Below, piece after piece: positions 37,431 through 47,250 of a stretch of DNA of 64,000 nucleotides; position 1 is the first letter of the stretch, and every line of letters begins with the position of its first letter. A program made the position numbers and the translations under genes. The notes below the pieces were generated by a model. That model had not been told where the DNA came from and did no database searches. It saw only the letters and a list, made by a program, of their open reading frames with translations. The stretch is from NCBI RefSeq assembly GCF_000067165.1, contig NC_010162.1:9679001-9743000 (forward strand). The letters run 5' to 3'. This stretch comes from Sorangium cellulosum So ce56. Its GTDB lineage: Bacteria > Myxococcota_A > Polyangia > Polyangiales > Polyangiaceae.

Positions 37431-38501
37431 GTGACAGCGCGCGCCACAAGGGCTGACATGCGGCGCCAGGCCCCGCGGGCGCCCGCCCCGACGATCTGGG
37501 CCCGCACCGCCGCGCAGCTCGCGGACCACGCCGCGGAGCGCGGGGCGGATCGGCGGGCGCTGCTCGAGGCCGCGGGGCTCGCCGGCACGGGGCTCGCCGA
37601 TCCGGACGCCCGCGTGCCGCTCGCGGCGTTCTACGCGCTCATCGAGGCGGCGGTGGCGGCGACCGCCGATCCGCACCTCGGCCTCGACTTCGCGGCGCGC
37701 TTCGAGCCGGAGCACTTCGACGCGCTCGGCTTCCTGGCCATGAGCAGCCCGACCCTCGGCGAGTCGTTCCGCCGGATGCTCCGCTACCAGCAGATCTGGA
37801 ACGAGGGCGAGCGCTACACGCTGGAGATCCGCGGGCGCCGCGCGCACCTCGGGTTCGTGCCCTTCGGGCCCGACCGGCCGGCCCACGGCCAGCTCGCGGA
37901 GATGTTCGCGTTCGACGCGCTCGTGAACGCCGGGCGCATGTGCGGCGCGCCGATCCAGGCGCTCGCGGTGCGCTTTCGCCACGCGCCGGAGGGTGAGCCG
38001 GAGGAGAAGGCGCGGCGGCTCGGCTCGCCGGTGCTGTTCGGAGCGCCGGCGACCGAGCTGGTCCTGCCGGCGGAAGAGCTCGATCGCCCGCTGCCGCACG
38101 CGAACGAGGCGCTCGCCGCGTTCCTCGAGCGCCACATGAGCGCCGCCGCGGCGCGCCTGCCGGGCGCGGCGCCGCCCGCGCTGTCCGACCGCGTGCGCGC
38201 GCTCCTCGGCGAACGGCTGCGCGAGGGGGCCGACCTGGGCGCGCTCGCGGCGCGCCTGCGGATGAGCCCGCGCACGCTCCAGCGCCGCCTCGGCGACGAG
38301 GGGACGTCGGTCCACGCCCTGCTCGACGAGGTCCGGCGCGGGCGCGCTGCGGCGCTCCTCGACGCGGACATGGCGATCGGGGAGGTGGCGTATCTGCTCG
38401 GCTATTCCGAGCCGAGCGCGTTCCACCGGGCGTTCCGGCGCTGGACCGGCGTGACGCCGGAGGCGTTCCGCGCCCGGACCAGGGGCGCAGCGCCGCGGTG
38501 A
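37431..38501 (+). CDS. AraC-family regulator (OruR/ArgR-type)
   Basis: This 356-residue regulator has an N-terminal DUF4156-like/Arabinose-binding-like half with GLDFAARFEPEHFDALGFL and MLRYQQIWNEGE, and a C-terminal double HTH: LAARLRMSPRTLQRRLGDEG and IGEVAYLLGYSEPSAFHRA. It is the type that responds to small hydrophobic effectors. The start at GTG 37431 has GGGGAG before it; ATG 37458 is possible. Divergent from the Rieske gene. Confidence 0.9.
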   Translation: MTARATRADMRRQAPRAPAPTIWARTAAQLADHAAERGADRRALLEAAGLAGTGLADPDARVPLAAFYALIEAAVAATADPHLGLDFAARFEPEHFDALGFLAMSSPTLGESFRRMLRYQQIWNEGERYTLEIRGRRAHLGFVPFGPDRPAHGQLAEMFAFDALVNAGRMCGAPIQALAVRFRHAPEGEPEEKARRLGSPVLFGAPATELVLPAEELDRPLPHANEALAAFLERHMSAAAARLPGAAPPALSDRVRALLGERLREGADLGALAARLRMSPRTLQRRLGDEGTSVHALLDEVRRGRAAALLDADMAIGEVAYLLGYSEPSAFHRAFRRWTGVTPEAFRARTRGAAPR

Positions 38502-38580
38502 GCGGCCTGCGCCCGCGGCTGGCCTGACGGGCTCCTTCACGCGCGCCCGGCCGCGGCCTGCGCCGCTGCCGGGCCTGCGC

Positions 38581-39771
38581 TCACGGGCTCGGGGGGGCGA
38601 TCTCCAGCTTCGCCATCACGCTGGCGCTGCCCGTGAGGCTCGCCTGGATGTTCTCGACCGCCTGCGTGATCGCGTTGGTGGCCGGGATGAGGCACGCCCC
38701 CGCCTTCACGCTGCCGGTGGCCGCGCCCTCGAGGTTGCCGCCCGCCTGGACCACCGCCTCGGCGCTGGCGAGGAGCAGCTCGCCGCGCGCGTGCGCGACG
38801 ACGAGCAGCCGCGGCAGGTTCGCCTTGAGCGTCGCGATCGCCGCCTCGACCTCGGCCCCACCCTCGATGTTGACCGCGGGCTCCTTGCAGCTGGCCTTCG
38901 CGCTCGCGCTCGCCTCGCAGGAGCCGCTGCACTCCGCGGACCCCTGGCACTCGGCGCTCGGCGGCTTGAGCTCGGCCCTGCACTTCGGCGCCTTGAACTG
39001 GACGTCGCACGAGCCCGAGCAATCGGCGTTGCACTGCACATCTGCCTCGGCCGCGAACGAGCACGAGCCACGGCACTCGCCCGTGCAGGTGCCCTGGCAC
39101 TCGCCGCGGCAGTCGCCGCCGGCGGTCGTCGCGGAGCACTCGCCGTCGCACGTGCCCTCGCACGTCCCCTGGCACGTCCCCTCGCAGTGGACCGCCAGGT
39201 TGGCCGAGCCCTCGCACGAGCCGGTGCACTTCCCCTCGCACCGCCCCGAGAGCTGACCGGGATCGCAGCGCGCGACGATCTCCGCCGGGGTCAGCTGGCA
39301 CTCGACGTTGGCGCTGCACCTCGCCTCGCAGTTCGCCTGTACGCTCGCGTCGACCGTGCAGCTCGGCGGCTGGAAGGTGATCGACAGGTCGGCCGTCGCG
39401 TCCCCGAGCGCGTCGACGGCGAGCTCACACCATTGCTCCGCCCGTTCGTTCGGCTTCGTCGCCGTGATCGTCGCCACGTCCGCGCCGAGGTCCAGCGCGA
39501 TCGCCTGACAGGCGCTCGTCACGTCCGCCACGATGGCGCCCGCGGCGCCCGTGAAGTCCGACACGGACTGCATGAAGGCACCATAATTGAGCTCTGCTTC
39601 GCCCTCGAGACCCCATTTCACCGTGGCGAGATCGGCGCCCGGCGTGAAGTCGCGACAGCAGACGTCATTCTGCAGCTCCGAGACCTTGTCACACCCCATC
39701 GCCGGGACGACGGAGAGCCCTGCCAACGCCAGCGGGAATGCCGCGATTCGCCACGTCACACGGATATTCAT
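38581..39771 (-). CDS. Cys-rich repeat lipoprotein
   Basis: This 396-residue protein has a signal peptide ending PAMGC (lipobox; Cys about residue 27) and so is probably membrane-anchored. Its core (about residues 130-300) is built of short CxGxC units such as CEGTCQGTCEGTCDGEC, with more than 40 Cys, many in CxxxC or CxxC pairs, which should form disulfide ladders. The C-terminal 90 residues are helical with coiled-coil-like Ala/Glu/Leu content. AAGGAG precedes ATG 39771. Homologues in myxobacteria are known to me only as proteins of unknown function. Confidence 0.75.
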   Translation of the reverse strand: MNIRVTWRIAAFPLALAGLSVVPAMGCDKVSELQNDVCCRDFTPGADLATVKWGLEGEAELNYGAFMQSVSDFTGAAGAIVADVTSACQAIALDLGADVATITATKPNERAEQWCELAVDALGDATADLSITFQPPSCTVDASVQANCEARCSANVECQLTPAEIVARCDPGQLSGRCEGKCTGSCEGSANLAVHCEGTCQGTCEGTCDGECSATTAGGDCRGECQGTCTGECRGSCSFAAEADVQCNADCSGSCDVQFKAPKCRAELKPPSAECQGSAECSGSCEASASAKASCKEPAVNIEGGAEVEAAIATLKANLPRLLVVAHARGELLLASAEAVVQAGGNLEGAATGSVKAGACLIPATNAITQAVENIQASLTGSASVMAKLEIAPPSP

Positions 39772-40172
39772 CGGGAAACTCCTTGGTTCTTTGTCGGGCG
39801 TGCCGCTGGTGCGGGACTGCCACGGAGAACGGCGAAACCCCATGAGGGAGCACGCTCGCCTCCGAGCTCGGCCTGCAGCCGCCTCCGAAGCAGGGCGACA
39901 ATAGCTCATAGATCGACCCACATGACAAGGCCCATGCTGCGGAATTGTTGCTCGTCTCGACGTCACCCTAGGGCGAAGCCCGTCAGCACGGGAGGCATCG
40001 ACGACGAGATCTGTTGATGTTCATGCCGACGGCAGAGGCAGGAAGAACGCCCGGTCGCGGCCGTCCAGGGGAAGCCGCGGGCGCGCCATGACACGGCACG
40101 TCGTGGGTTCAACCAGCCTTCATCGAATCGCCGTTGCAGAGCTCGGCCGAGCCGTAGGACAATGGCCCCGTG
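39772..40172. other. Divergent intergenic region
   Basis: About 400 bases between the Cys-rich lipoprotein and the CAP-domain lipoprotein genes. It should hold both promoters. I see no repeat, RNA or open frame worth annotating; a slightly AT-richer part lies at 39895-39955. Confidence 0.5.
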
Positions 40173-40730
40173 ATGACGCTCGGCCCACGGCTCCCCCGGT
40201 TCGTGCAGCTCTCTCTCCTGCTCGCCCTGACGGCCGGTTGCGGCGCGTCGTCCGACGACGAGGGCCCGACGAGCGGCCAGGCCGCCGGCGAGCCGCCCAG
40301 GATGACCGGGATGACGGCGGCCCACAATGCCGCGCGCGCCGCCGTCGATCCGCCCGCCGATCAGCCGGTGCCCCCTCTCTCGTGGTCGCCCGAGATCGCC
40401 GCGGTGGCTCAGGCCTATGCCGCCCAGTGCATGTTCGGCCATAGCGCGAGCGATTATGGAGAAAACATCTTCGCGTCGGCCGGCTCGTCACCCACACCGG
40501 AGGATGTCGTCGCCTCGTGGGTCGACGAGGCGGCCAACTACGACCTTGCGAGCAATGCCTGCAGCTCCACCTGCGGCCATTACACTCAGGTGGTATGGGC
40601 CGACTCCCTGCGGCTCGGCTGCGGGGTCGCCGATTGCACGACCGGCTCGCCGTTCGGCGGTGGCACCTGGCAGATCTGGGTGTGCAACTACGATCCTCCC
40701 GGCAATTTCGCCGGAGAGCGCCCTTACTGA
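40173..40730 (+). CDS. CAP/SCP-domain lipoprotein
   Basis: This 185-residue protein has a lipoprotein signal peptide ending LALTAGC (Cys about residue 23), a short Ser/Asp linker, and a CAP (SCP/PR-1) domain: MTAAHNAARAA, LSWSPEIAAVAQAYA, YGENIFASAG, VVASWVDEAANYD, CGHYTQVVWADSLRLGCG and WQIWVCNYDPPGN. The CAP family His pair is present (AAHN and GHYTQ). The domain has several Cys that likely form disulfides. ATG 40173 is chosen over GTG 40170. Bacterial CAP proteins act extracellularly with unclear substrates. Confidence 0.9.
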   Translation: MTLGPRLPRFVQLSLLLALTAGCGASSDDEGPTSGQAAGEPPRMTGMTAAHNAARAAVDPPADQPVPPLSWSPEIAAVAQAYAAQCMFGHSASDYGENIFASAGSSPTPEDVVASWVDEAANYDLASNACSSTCGHYTQVVWADSLRLGCGVADCTTGSPFGGGTWQIWVCNYDPPGNFAGERPY

Positions 40731-40802
40731 GCCCGCGCGTCGTCGGCGCGCGCCGTCCTCGTCTCCTCCCCGCCCCTCGCCGGCTCTGGTATCGCAGCGG
40801 CG

Positions 40803-41942
40803 ATGGACTTCGGGTGGACCCCTTCCCAGCGCGCCGTCCACGACCGCATGCGCGCCCTCGGCGCCGAGGCCGACGCCGCGGCCCCGGACGATCGCATGCG
40901 CGTCCTCGCCCGGGGCGGCGCCCTCGGCCTGCCGATCGCCCGCGATCTCGGCGGCGAGGGCCTCGACCTCGTCACGACGGCGCTCGCCTACGAGGGCCTC
41001 GGCGCGACGCTGCGCGACGGCGGCGTCCTGCTCGCGGCGGGGGCGCACCTCTTCGGCGTGGCGCTCCTGCTCGCGCGGGTGGGCACGCCCGCGCAGCGGC
41101 GCGCGTGGCTGCCGCGGATGGCGAGCGGCGCGTGCATGGCGACGGTCGCCGCGACCGAGGCCGGCGCGGGCTCGGACGTCGCGTCGGTGCAGGCCAGGGC
41201 CGACCGCACGGACGCCGGCTACCGGCTCACCGGCGACAAGCGGTACGTGACCTGGGCCGACCGGGCCGACGTGTACCTCGCGATCGCGCGCGACGGCGGC
41301 GGCCGCGCCGGAGGGGCCCCGGCGCGCGGCCTCACCGCGCTGCTCGTCCCCCGCGCCGCGGGCGACGGCGCCGCGCGCGTCCTCCCCGGCGCGCCGCTCG
41401 CGACCGCGGGCCTCCGCGGCGCGCGGCTCGCGCCCGTCTCGTTCGCCGGCTGCGAGGTCGGCCACGACGCGCTCCTCGGCCGCGCCGGCGCCGGCCTCGC
41501 CGTCTTCCAGATCGCGATGACCTTCGAGCGCGCGCTCATCCTCGCCTTCCGCCTCGGCGCCATGGAGCGCGCCCTCGGCGAGGCCGTCCGTTTCACCCGC
41601 GAGCGCGAGATCGGCGGCCAGGCGATCGCCCGCCACCAGGCCGTCGCGCACCGCCTCGCGCGGATGAAGCTGCGGCTGGAGACGTCGCGGCTGCTCATCT
41701 ACCGCGCCGCGTGGGCGCTGGATCAGGGCGAGCGCGGCCAGGCCGAGGCCGCGCTCGCGAAGTGGCACACGGCGGACTCGGCCGTGGCGTCCGCGCTCGA
41801 CGACCTCCGGCTCCGCGGCGGCGCTGGCTACCTCGAGGAGAGCGGCCTCCCCTCCGCCATCGACGACGCCCTGGGCGGCAGCATCCATTCGGGGACGTCC
41901 GACGTGCTCGCCACGATCGTCGCGCGGTGGCTGGGCGTCTAG
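40803..41942 (+). CDS. Acyl-CoA dehydrogenase family protein
   Basis: This 379-residue flavoprotein has the three-domain acyl-CoA dehydrogenase fold: helical N-domain, beta-domain with ATEAGAGSDVAS and RLTGDKRYVTWAD (FAD-binding), and C-terminal helical domain with RHQAVAHRLARMKLRLETSR and LRLRGGAGYLEE. The catalytic Glu position before the last helix should fall in GGSIHSGTSDVL; it looks replaced, which is common in divergent, biosynthetic members. It lies alone, 72 bases after the CAP gene, so its pathway is unknown. Confidence 0.85.
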   Translation: MDFGWTPSQRAVHDRMRALGAEADAAAPDDRMRVLARGGALGLPIARDLGGEGLDLVTTALAYEGLGATLRDGGVLLAAGAHLFGVALLLARVGTPAQRRAWLPRMASGACMATVAATEAGAGSDVASVQARADRTDAGYRLTGDKRYVTWADRADVYLAIARDGGGRAGGAPARGLTALLVPRAAGDGAARVLPGAPLATAGLRGARLAPVSFAGCEVGHDALLGRAGAGLAVFQIAMTFERALILAFRLGAMERALGEAVRFTREREIGGQAIARHQAVAHRLARMKLRLETSRLLIYRAAWALDQGERGQAEAALAKWHTADSAVASALDDLRLRGGAGYLEESGLPSAIDDALGGSIHSGTSDVLATIVARWLGV

Positions 41943-42167
41943 CCGCTCGCCCGCGCTTCACCTCGTCTCACCGAGCTCCTCCCTCGCCGTGGCATCAGGC
42001 CCCCGGGGAGGGTGCTCGGCCCCCTCCCATCCAGCATGGAAGAACTTGGACGACGAACTACTGGCCAACCCTCGCCGGCGCCTTTACCAAGGTAGGGCTG
42101 CGCGGACCGGCCGAGGGTCGCCGGCCCGCGCCCGTCCGCCGGCCCTTCAAGCCCAACCAGGAACGAT
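41943..42167. other. Intergenic region upstream of prlC
   Basis: Short gap with no gene. GGAACGAT just before ATG 42168 serves as a weak ribosome-binding site. Confidence 0.4.
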
Positions 42168-44222
42168 ATGACCGAAGCGACCGACAATCCCCTGCTCACT
42201 CTCGGCTTCGAGATCCCGTTCGATCGCATCCGGAGCGAGCACGTAGAGCCCGCTGTGCGCGCGCTGCTCCAGGACGCCCGCGCCCGGCTCGACGCGCTCG
42301 TCGCGGCGCCCGGCCCCCGCACCTACGACAACACGCTCGCCGCGCTCGAGGCCGTCACCGAGCGGCTCGACCGCGCCATGAACGTCGTCTCCCACCTCGA
42401 ATCGACGTCCACCACCCCTGCGCTGCGCGCCGCGTACAACGCCGTCCAGCCGGAGGTCAGCGAGTTCCTGAGCGGCATCGCCCTCAACGAGGGCGTCTAC
42501 GGCGCGCTCAAGGCGTACGCGGCCACGCCCGAGGCCGCGGCGCTGACGGGCCCGCGGCATCGCTTCCTGAAGAAGACCCTCGACGATTTCCGGAGGAGCG
42601 GTGCCGAGCTCGACCCGGCCGGCAAGAAGCGCCTCTCCGAGATCGACGTCGAGCTCGCCACGCTCACCCTGCGCTTCTCGCAGAACGTGCTCGACGCGAC
42701 GAACGCCTTCGAGTTCGTGGTCGAGGACGCCGCCCGCCTCGCCGGCCTGCCGCCGAGCGCGGTCGAGGCGGCCCGTCAGGGCGCGAAGGACAGGGGCATC
42801 GAGGGGTACCGCTTCACGCTGCAGGCGCCGAGCTACATCCCCGTGCTCACGCACCTCGACGACGGCTCCATCCGCGAGCGCTTCTACCGCGCCTTCAACA
42901 CGCGGGCGACGGAGGGCGACCACGACAACCGGCCGCTCATCCGCCGCATCCTCGAGCTCCGCGGGGAGAAGGCGAGGCTGCTCGGCTACGCGAGCTTTGC
43001 CGATCTCGTGCTCGAGGACCGGATGGCGAAGACGGGCGCCGCGGCGCGGCGCTTCGTCGACACGCTGCGGGCGCGCACCGAGCCGGTCTTCGCCCGCGAG
43101 AAGGAGGAGCTCGCCGCCTTCCGCCGCGAGATCGAGGGCCCGGACGCGCCGCCGCTCGCGCCGTGGGACGTCGCCTACTACGCCGAGAAGCTCCGCCGCG
43201 CCCGCTACGATTTCGACGACGAGGCGCTCCGCCCGTATTTCCCGCTGGATCGCGTCGTCTCCGGCCTGTTCGAGGTCGCACACCGCCTTTACGGCGTGCG
43301 CATCACGCCCTGGCAGGCCGCCCCCACGTGGCACCCGAGCGTCCGCGCCTACCAGCTCGTCGAGCCGAACGGCGCCCAGAGCGCCGCTTTCTATCTCGAC
43401 TTCGTGCCGCGCGAGCAGAAGCGCGACGGCGCCTGGATGCACGGGCTCGTCACGGGCGCGCCGAGCGAGGACGGGCGCGCGGCCGGCGAGGATGCGCGCC
43501 ACCTCGAGGTCCTCGCGGGCAGCTTCACCCCGCCGGTCGGCGGCCGCCCCGCGCTGCTCAACCACCGCGAGGTCGAGACGCTGTTCCACGAGTTCGGCCA
43601 CATGATGCACCACGCCTCGAGCCGGGTGCCGATCCGGAGCCTCGCCGGCACCAACGTCGCCTGGGACTTCGTCGAGCTCCCCTCGCAGATCATGGAGAAC
43701 TGGTGCTGGGAGCGGGACGCGCTCGATCTCTTCGCGCGCCACCACGAGACGGGCGCGCCCGTCCCCGACGACCTGCTCCAGCGGATGCGCGCGGCCCGCA
43801 CGTTCCGCGCGGGCGCCGCGACGATGCGGCAGCTCGGCTTCGCCGAGATCGACCTCGCGCTCCACATGGACTGGACCGGAGAGCAGGGCGATGTCGTCGA
43901 GTTCGCGCGCGAGGTCCTCGGGCGTTACTCGCCCGTCCCGCTGCCCGAGGGCTACGCCATGATCGCCGGCTTCTCGCACCTCTTCTCGAGCCCGGTGGGC
44001 TACGCAGCGGGCTATTACTCGTACAAATGGGCCGAGGTGCTGGACGCCGACGCCTTCTCCCGCTTCCAGGAAGAGGGTCTGTTCAGCCGGAAGGTGGGTG
44101 ACGCGTTCCGGAGCCAGATCCTCGCGCTCGGCGACACGCAGGACCCGATGGATCTCTACAGGAGCTTCCGCGGCCGCGAGCCCACCCTCGACGCCCTGCT
44201 CCAGCGCAGCGGCCTCGCCTGA
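42168..44222 (+). CDS. prlC: M3 family oligopeptidase (oligopeptidase A-like)
   Basis: This 684-residue cytoplasmic metallopeptidase has the zinc-binding HEFGH motif at residues 474-478 and the distal Glu in a downstream NVAWDFVELPSQIMENW segment, as in oligopeptidase A/thimet peptidases. The long helical N-terminus (residues 1-200) fits the M3A lid. Total length matches PrlC (about 680). It cleaves short peptides, including signal-peptide remnants. Its 3' end is followed by copy 2 of the hexanucleotide element. Confidence 0.95.
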   Translation: MTEATDNPLLTLGFEIPFDRIRSEHVEPAVRALLQDARARLDALVAAPGPRTYDNTLAALEAVTERLDRAMNVVSHLESTSTTPALRAAYNAVQPEVSEFLSGIALNEGVYGALKAYAATPEAAALTGPRHRFLKKTLDDFRRSGAELDPAGKKRLSEIDVELATLTLRFSQNVLDATNAFEFVVEDAARLAGLPPSAVEAARQGAKDRGIEGYRFTLQAPSYIPVLTHLDDGSIRERFYRAFNTRATEGDHDNRPLIRRILELRGEKARLLGYASFADLVLEDRMAKTGAAARRFVDTLRARTEPVFAREKEELAAFRREIEGPDAPPLAPWDVAYYAEKLRRARYDFDDEALRPYFPLDRVVSGLFEVAHRLYGVRITPWQAAPTWHPSVRAYQLVEPNGAQSAAFYLDFVPREQKRDGAWMHGLVTGAPSEDGRAAGEDARHLEVLAGSFTPPVGGRPALLNHREVETLFHEFGHMMHHASSRVPIRSLAGTNVAWDFVELPSQIMENWCWERDALDLFARHHETGAPVPDDLLQRMRAARTFRAGAATMRQLGFAEIDLALHMDWTGEQGDVVEFAREVLGRYSPVPLPEGYAMIAGFSHLFSSPVGYAAGYYSYKWAEVLDADAFSRFQEEGLFSRKVGDAFRSQILALGDTQDPMDLYRSFRGREPTLDALLQRSGLA

Positions 44223-44327
44223 GCCTCCGGGGCCGCCCGGCGGCCGCCCGGCGCCGCATCCATGAGTTTCATCTCTGGCCATGTGCCCGAGCGGAGCTTT
44301 CGTGAGGCGTTAAGCAGGCTCGTTCGG

Positions 44328-44470
44328 TCAGGCTCAGGGCGCGAAGCCCGCCTCTCTCCACCCCACCATCGGTCACCAACGTGAACGTGGACGTTTACGT
44401 AAACGTGGACGTGGACGTAAACGTCCACGTAAACGTTCGGATGTAGGAGAACGCGGCGCGAAGCTTGGTT
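44328..44470 (+). repeat. Dispersed hexanucleotide-array element, copy 2
   Basis: Same parts as copy 1 at 11443-11597: CTCAGGGCGCGAAGCCCGCC, CGGTCACCAAC, then hexamers (GTGAAC, GTGGAC, GTTTAC, GTAAAC, GTGGAC, GTGGAC, GTAAAC, GTCCAC, GTAAAC) and the tail TTCGGATGTAGGAGAACGCG ending in GCGAAGCTTGGTT. GTTTAC/GTAAAC and GTGGAC/GTCCAC are reverse complements, so the array folds back on itself. It lies between convergent genes prlC and the beta-helix protein gene. Confidence 0.85.
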
Positions 44471-44588
44471 AAGGTCTACGCCCCATCGACCTCCGTAGGC
44501 GCGAGGAGACGGTGTTCTTCGCGCCGGGCCCCCTCGGACGACCGCCCCGAGGAAGCGCCGGCGCTCGTCGCGCCGGCCCCCCGTGGGA

Positions 44589-46499
44589 TCACTGTATCTT
44601 GAAGTTGCAGGCCGACAGCGTGGCCGTTCCGATCGTCTGCGTCATCGCCCAGTTCGCGAGCGAGGCGACGCTGGCCTGCTCGGACCTGAACGCGTAGTTG
44701 CTCGCGAGCTGCACCTCGGTGCCGTTCTTCGGCCGGATGTACACCGAGTACCGCTTCGCCGCCACGTCGACCACCATCCGGACGGTATAGGTCGTCCCGC
44801 CGGTGTACGGGAACACCCGGAGCGCCTGGTACCTCGCGCCGTTCCGGACGCGGACATTGCCTTCCTCGTCGAAGATGACGATCGCGGCGAGCTGGGTCCA
44901 CTGGCTCGCGGAGGCGCTCGAGAGGCCGACCACAGCGTCGATCTTCGACGCGCTCGGCGTCACGTCCCAGGTCGCCGTGAAGGTGCCCCGCTGGGTCGAA
45001 GGCAGCTGCGAATTGAACCATTTGCCAGCGTTGACGACCGAGCACACCGGCGCCGTCGGCGTGGGCGTCGTCGGCGTGGGCGTCGGCGTGGTCGGCGTGG
45101 GCGTCGGTGTCGTCGGCGTGGGCGTCGGCGTCGTGGTCGTCGTCCCGAACTCGAACGCGCCGAGGTCGACCGCGCCCACGGCCGTCCGCCGCTGCGCGGA
45201 GCCGACGGCCGCGAGCGCCGCCTTCGGCGGGTGGTACAGCGGCATCGCGAGCGGCGACGGGAACGTGCGCCCCGAGATCCCCGTCGTCGAGCTGACGCCC
45301 GCGTTCCGCAGCGGGCTCGTCGAGAGCAGCGTCACGTCGCGGTTGCCGATGCTCGTGAAGCCGGGATCACTCACGATCAGGGTCCCCGTGAAGCCGGAAG
45401 GCACGGTCGTGCCCGTGGGCACGGCGTTGTTGACGCCCTTGATGAGCGGGCTGCCGGTCGTCCAGCTCGCGTCGTCACGGAAGACCTGAACGCTCCCGCC
45501 CCCGACGCGATAGAAGATGTTGTTGTGGAGCTCGATGCTCTCGATGCCATCAAACAGGTGGATCGCCGCGCTCGACCCCGCCATCAGCAGGAACGTGTTG
45601 TTCACGAACCGATACCGCCCGTTGGTGTCGCCCGTGCCGTCGCCGCCGACGCGGATCACGTACTGCGTGTGCGTCTTGCGGAAGACGTTGCCGACCACAT
45701 CGGAGTCCTCCCGCGCGAGCCCCGGATCCTGCCCGTCGGGGCCGATGAGCTCGAGGTCCTTGTAGAGCCCACCCTCGATCCAGTTGTAATAGATCTCGTT
45801 CCGCTCCGCGCGGGTCTTCACCGCGTTGCCGCCGATTGCATCGTGGACATAGCTGTGCTGCATCCGGAACACGGAGCCCGGGTAGGCGGACTCATCCGTT
45901 GCGATGTAGATCGGGTGCTTCTGCGTACCGCTACCGCAGTTATAGACCTCCACGTATTCCACCAACAGCGAACCCGAATCGCTGTCGGCGCCCAGGATCC
46001 CGTGCGCTGGGCAATCGTGGATCACGGAGTCACGGATCGTGACATCGTGCCCGTGCTGGAAGATGCACCTCGAGGTGCCGCCCGTCACATCGAACCCCTC
46101 GAAGACGATGTGGTTCGCGTTGATCTCGATCGTGTTGGTGCCGCCCTTCAGGACGGGGCGCTTCCCGCCGACGCGAACGCCGCGGATCGTGATCTTCGAG
46201 GTGGGCGTGCCCCATTTCGTGAGCCTGATGTTGCCCGAGTACGTCGCGTTGCCGTCGACCTCCACCACGTCGCCCGGCTGCAATCTGCTGGCTACCTCAC
46301 CGATGGTCTTGTAGGTGCGCGTGGGACCGACTTGATACGTCGTGCCGGCGGCCTGCTCTTCCGCGTCCAGCTCCTCTGCGGTCACGTCCTCGTCGAGCGG
46401 CGCGCAGCCGAAGCCGACGATCGACATCGCCAACAGGGAAGCGATGACCTTACCGGCGGCAATCGACAGCGACCCAAAGCCTTGAGAAATTGAATGCAT
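44589..46499 (-). CDS. Secreted right-handed beta-helix lipoprotein (polysaccharide-lyase-like)
   Basis: This 636-residue protein has a signal peptide ending SIVGFGC (lipobox-like, Cys about residue 32). Residues 60-420 form a right-handed parallel beta-helix: many short turns with Asn ladders such as HIVFEGFDVTGG and VTIRDSVIHDC, and NNTFLLM, HNNIFYRVGG. A Thr/Pro linker of PTPTPTT units (about 455-485) leads to a C-terminal beta-sandwich of about 150 residues (concanavalin/LamG-like: TGGTTYTVRMVVDVAAKRYS). This layout is typical of secreted pectate-lyase or alginate-lyase-like enzymes; catalytic residues not identified. GGGGGAGA precedes ATG 46499. Confidence 0.8.
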   Translation of the reverse strand: MHSISQGFGSLSIAAGKVIASLLAMSIVGFGCAPLDEDVTAEELDAEEQAAGTTYQVGPTRTYKTIGEVASRLQPGDVVEVDGNATYSGNIRLTKWGTPTSKITIRGVRVGGKRPVLKGGTNTIEINANHIVFEGFDVTGGTSRCIFQHGHDVTIRDSVIHDCPAHGILGADSDSGSLLVEYVEVYNCGSGTQKHPIYIATDESAYPGSVFRMQHSYVHDAIGGNAVKTRAERNEIYYNWIEGGLYKDLELIGPDGQDPGLAREDSDVVGNVFRKTHTQYVIRVGGDGTGDTNGRYRFVNNTFLLMAGSSAAIHLFDGIESIELHNNIFYRVGGGSVQVFRDDASWTTGSPLIKGVNNAVPTGTTVPSGFTGTLIVSDPGFTSIGNRDVTLLSTSPLRNAGVSSTTGISGRTFPSPLAMPLYHPPKAALAAVGSAQRRTAVGAVDLGAFEFGTTTTTPTPTPTTPTPTPTTPTPTPTTPTPTAPVCSVVNAGKWFNSQLPSTQRGTFTATWDVTPSASKIDAVVGLSSASASQWTQLAAIVIFDEEGNVRVRNGARYQALRVFPYTGGTTYTVRMVVDVAAKRYSVYIRPKNGTEVQLASNYAFRSEQASVASLANWAMTQTIGTATLSACNFKIQ

Positions 46500-47250
46500 G
46501 GCTTTATCTCCCCCGGCGTCGTCGAACCCCTGTGGTGAACAGGACCGTAACGGGCGAAAGCATCAGGGGGCAGAAGAGGAGCCTCCCGCTGCGTGCCTTC
46601 GCGCCGCGAACCATCGGTGCAGACCATTCAGCACCAGAGGGGCGGATACCGGCGCTCTCGTGAAACAACTTATTCCCGGATTAACACGACGGGTCAAGAC
46701 GAAATGCTTTCGAAAACGAAACGAACACCCAATTAGGTCGCACACCTCGGCCGTTTTTCACATCACGGTTGCAAATTTTCGATGCAAAACTGCAATGCGC
46801 AGCCCGTCCGCTGATGTAAGGAAGGTATAGAGAAGTGGTCGTCCGCTCGCTTGAATGCAGACGAAATCCCCGGCAAATGTGGGTGAACTCCCAATGCGAC
46901 AGGGTTCTCCATGTCGGCCAACGACCTTTACCTACCTTGCCCCCGCATTCGCTATCTCGGCCGCGGCGCCTGTGACCCGAGGGAGGCCGCGCGCTTCCTC
47001 GGCGACACCGCTGCACCGCAAGCAAGAAACCAGCTCGCAGCCCTGCTCGATCGCTCGGCGGAGAATCAGCCATACGCGTCGCGGCTGGCCTGCCGCGGTC
47101 GACGCGCGCGACACGGGCTCGCGGGAGATCGTGGAGAGGGACGACGGGCCGGCGTTCAGCGGGGAGATCGGCGGCGTCCGCGCGGCATCGCGCTGCTCGC
47201 CGCGCGGGGGAGATGGGCGGGAATCGGCGGGCGCGCGAGCGGGCGAGCGG
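46500..47250. other. Intergenic region with an AT-rich patch
   Basis: About 750 bases without a convincing gene; the open frames have no protein-like character. A patch at about 46660-46860 is clearly AT-rich for this DNA, with AAATTTTCGATGCAAAACTG and TTTTTCACATC, and is a good candidate for the beta-helix gene promoter or a regulatory leader. The rest is unremarkable. Confidence 0.5.

Noticed and set aside
40517..44101. Plus-strand frame of 1194 residues
   Set aside because: Arg/Pro/Ala-rich alternative frame crossing three real genes in their own frames.
44583..46493. Plus-strand frame of 636 residues
   Set aside because: Antisense of the beta-helix protein gene.
46681..47073. Minus-strand frame of 130 residues upstream of the beta-helix gene
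   Set aside because: Mixed low-complexity composition, no domain and no ribosome-binding site.
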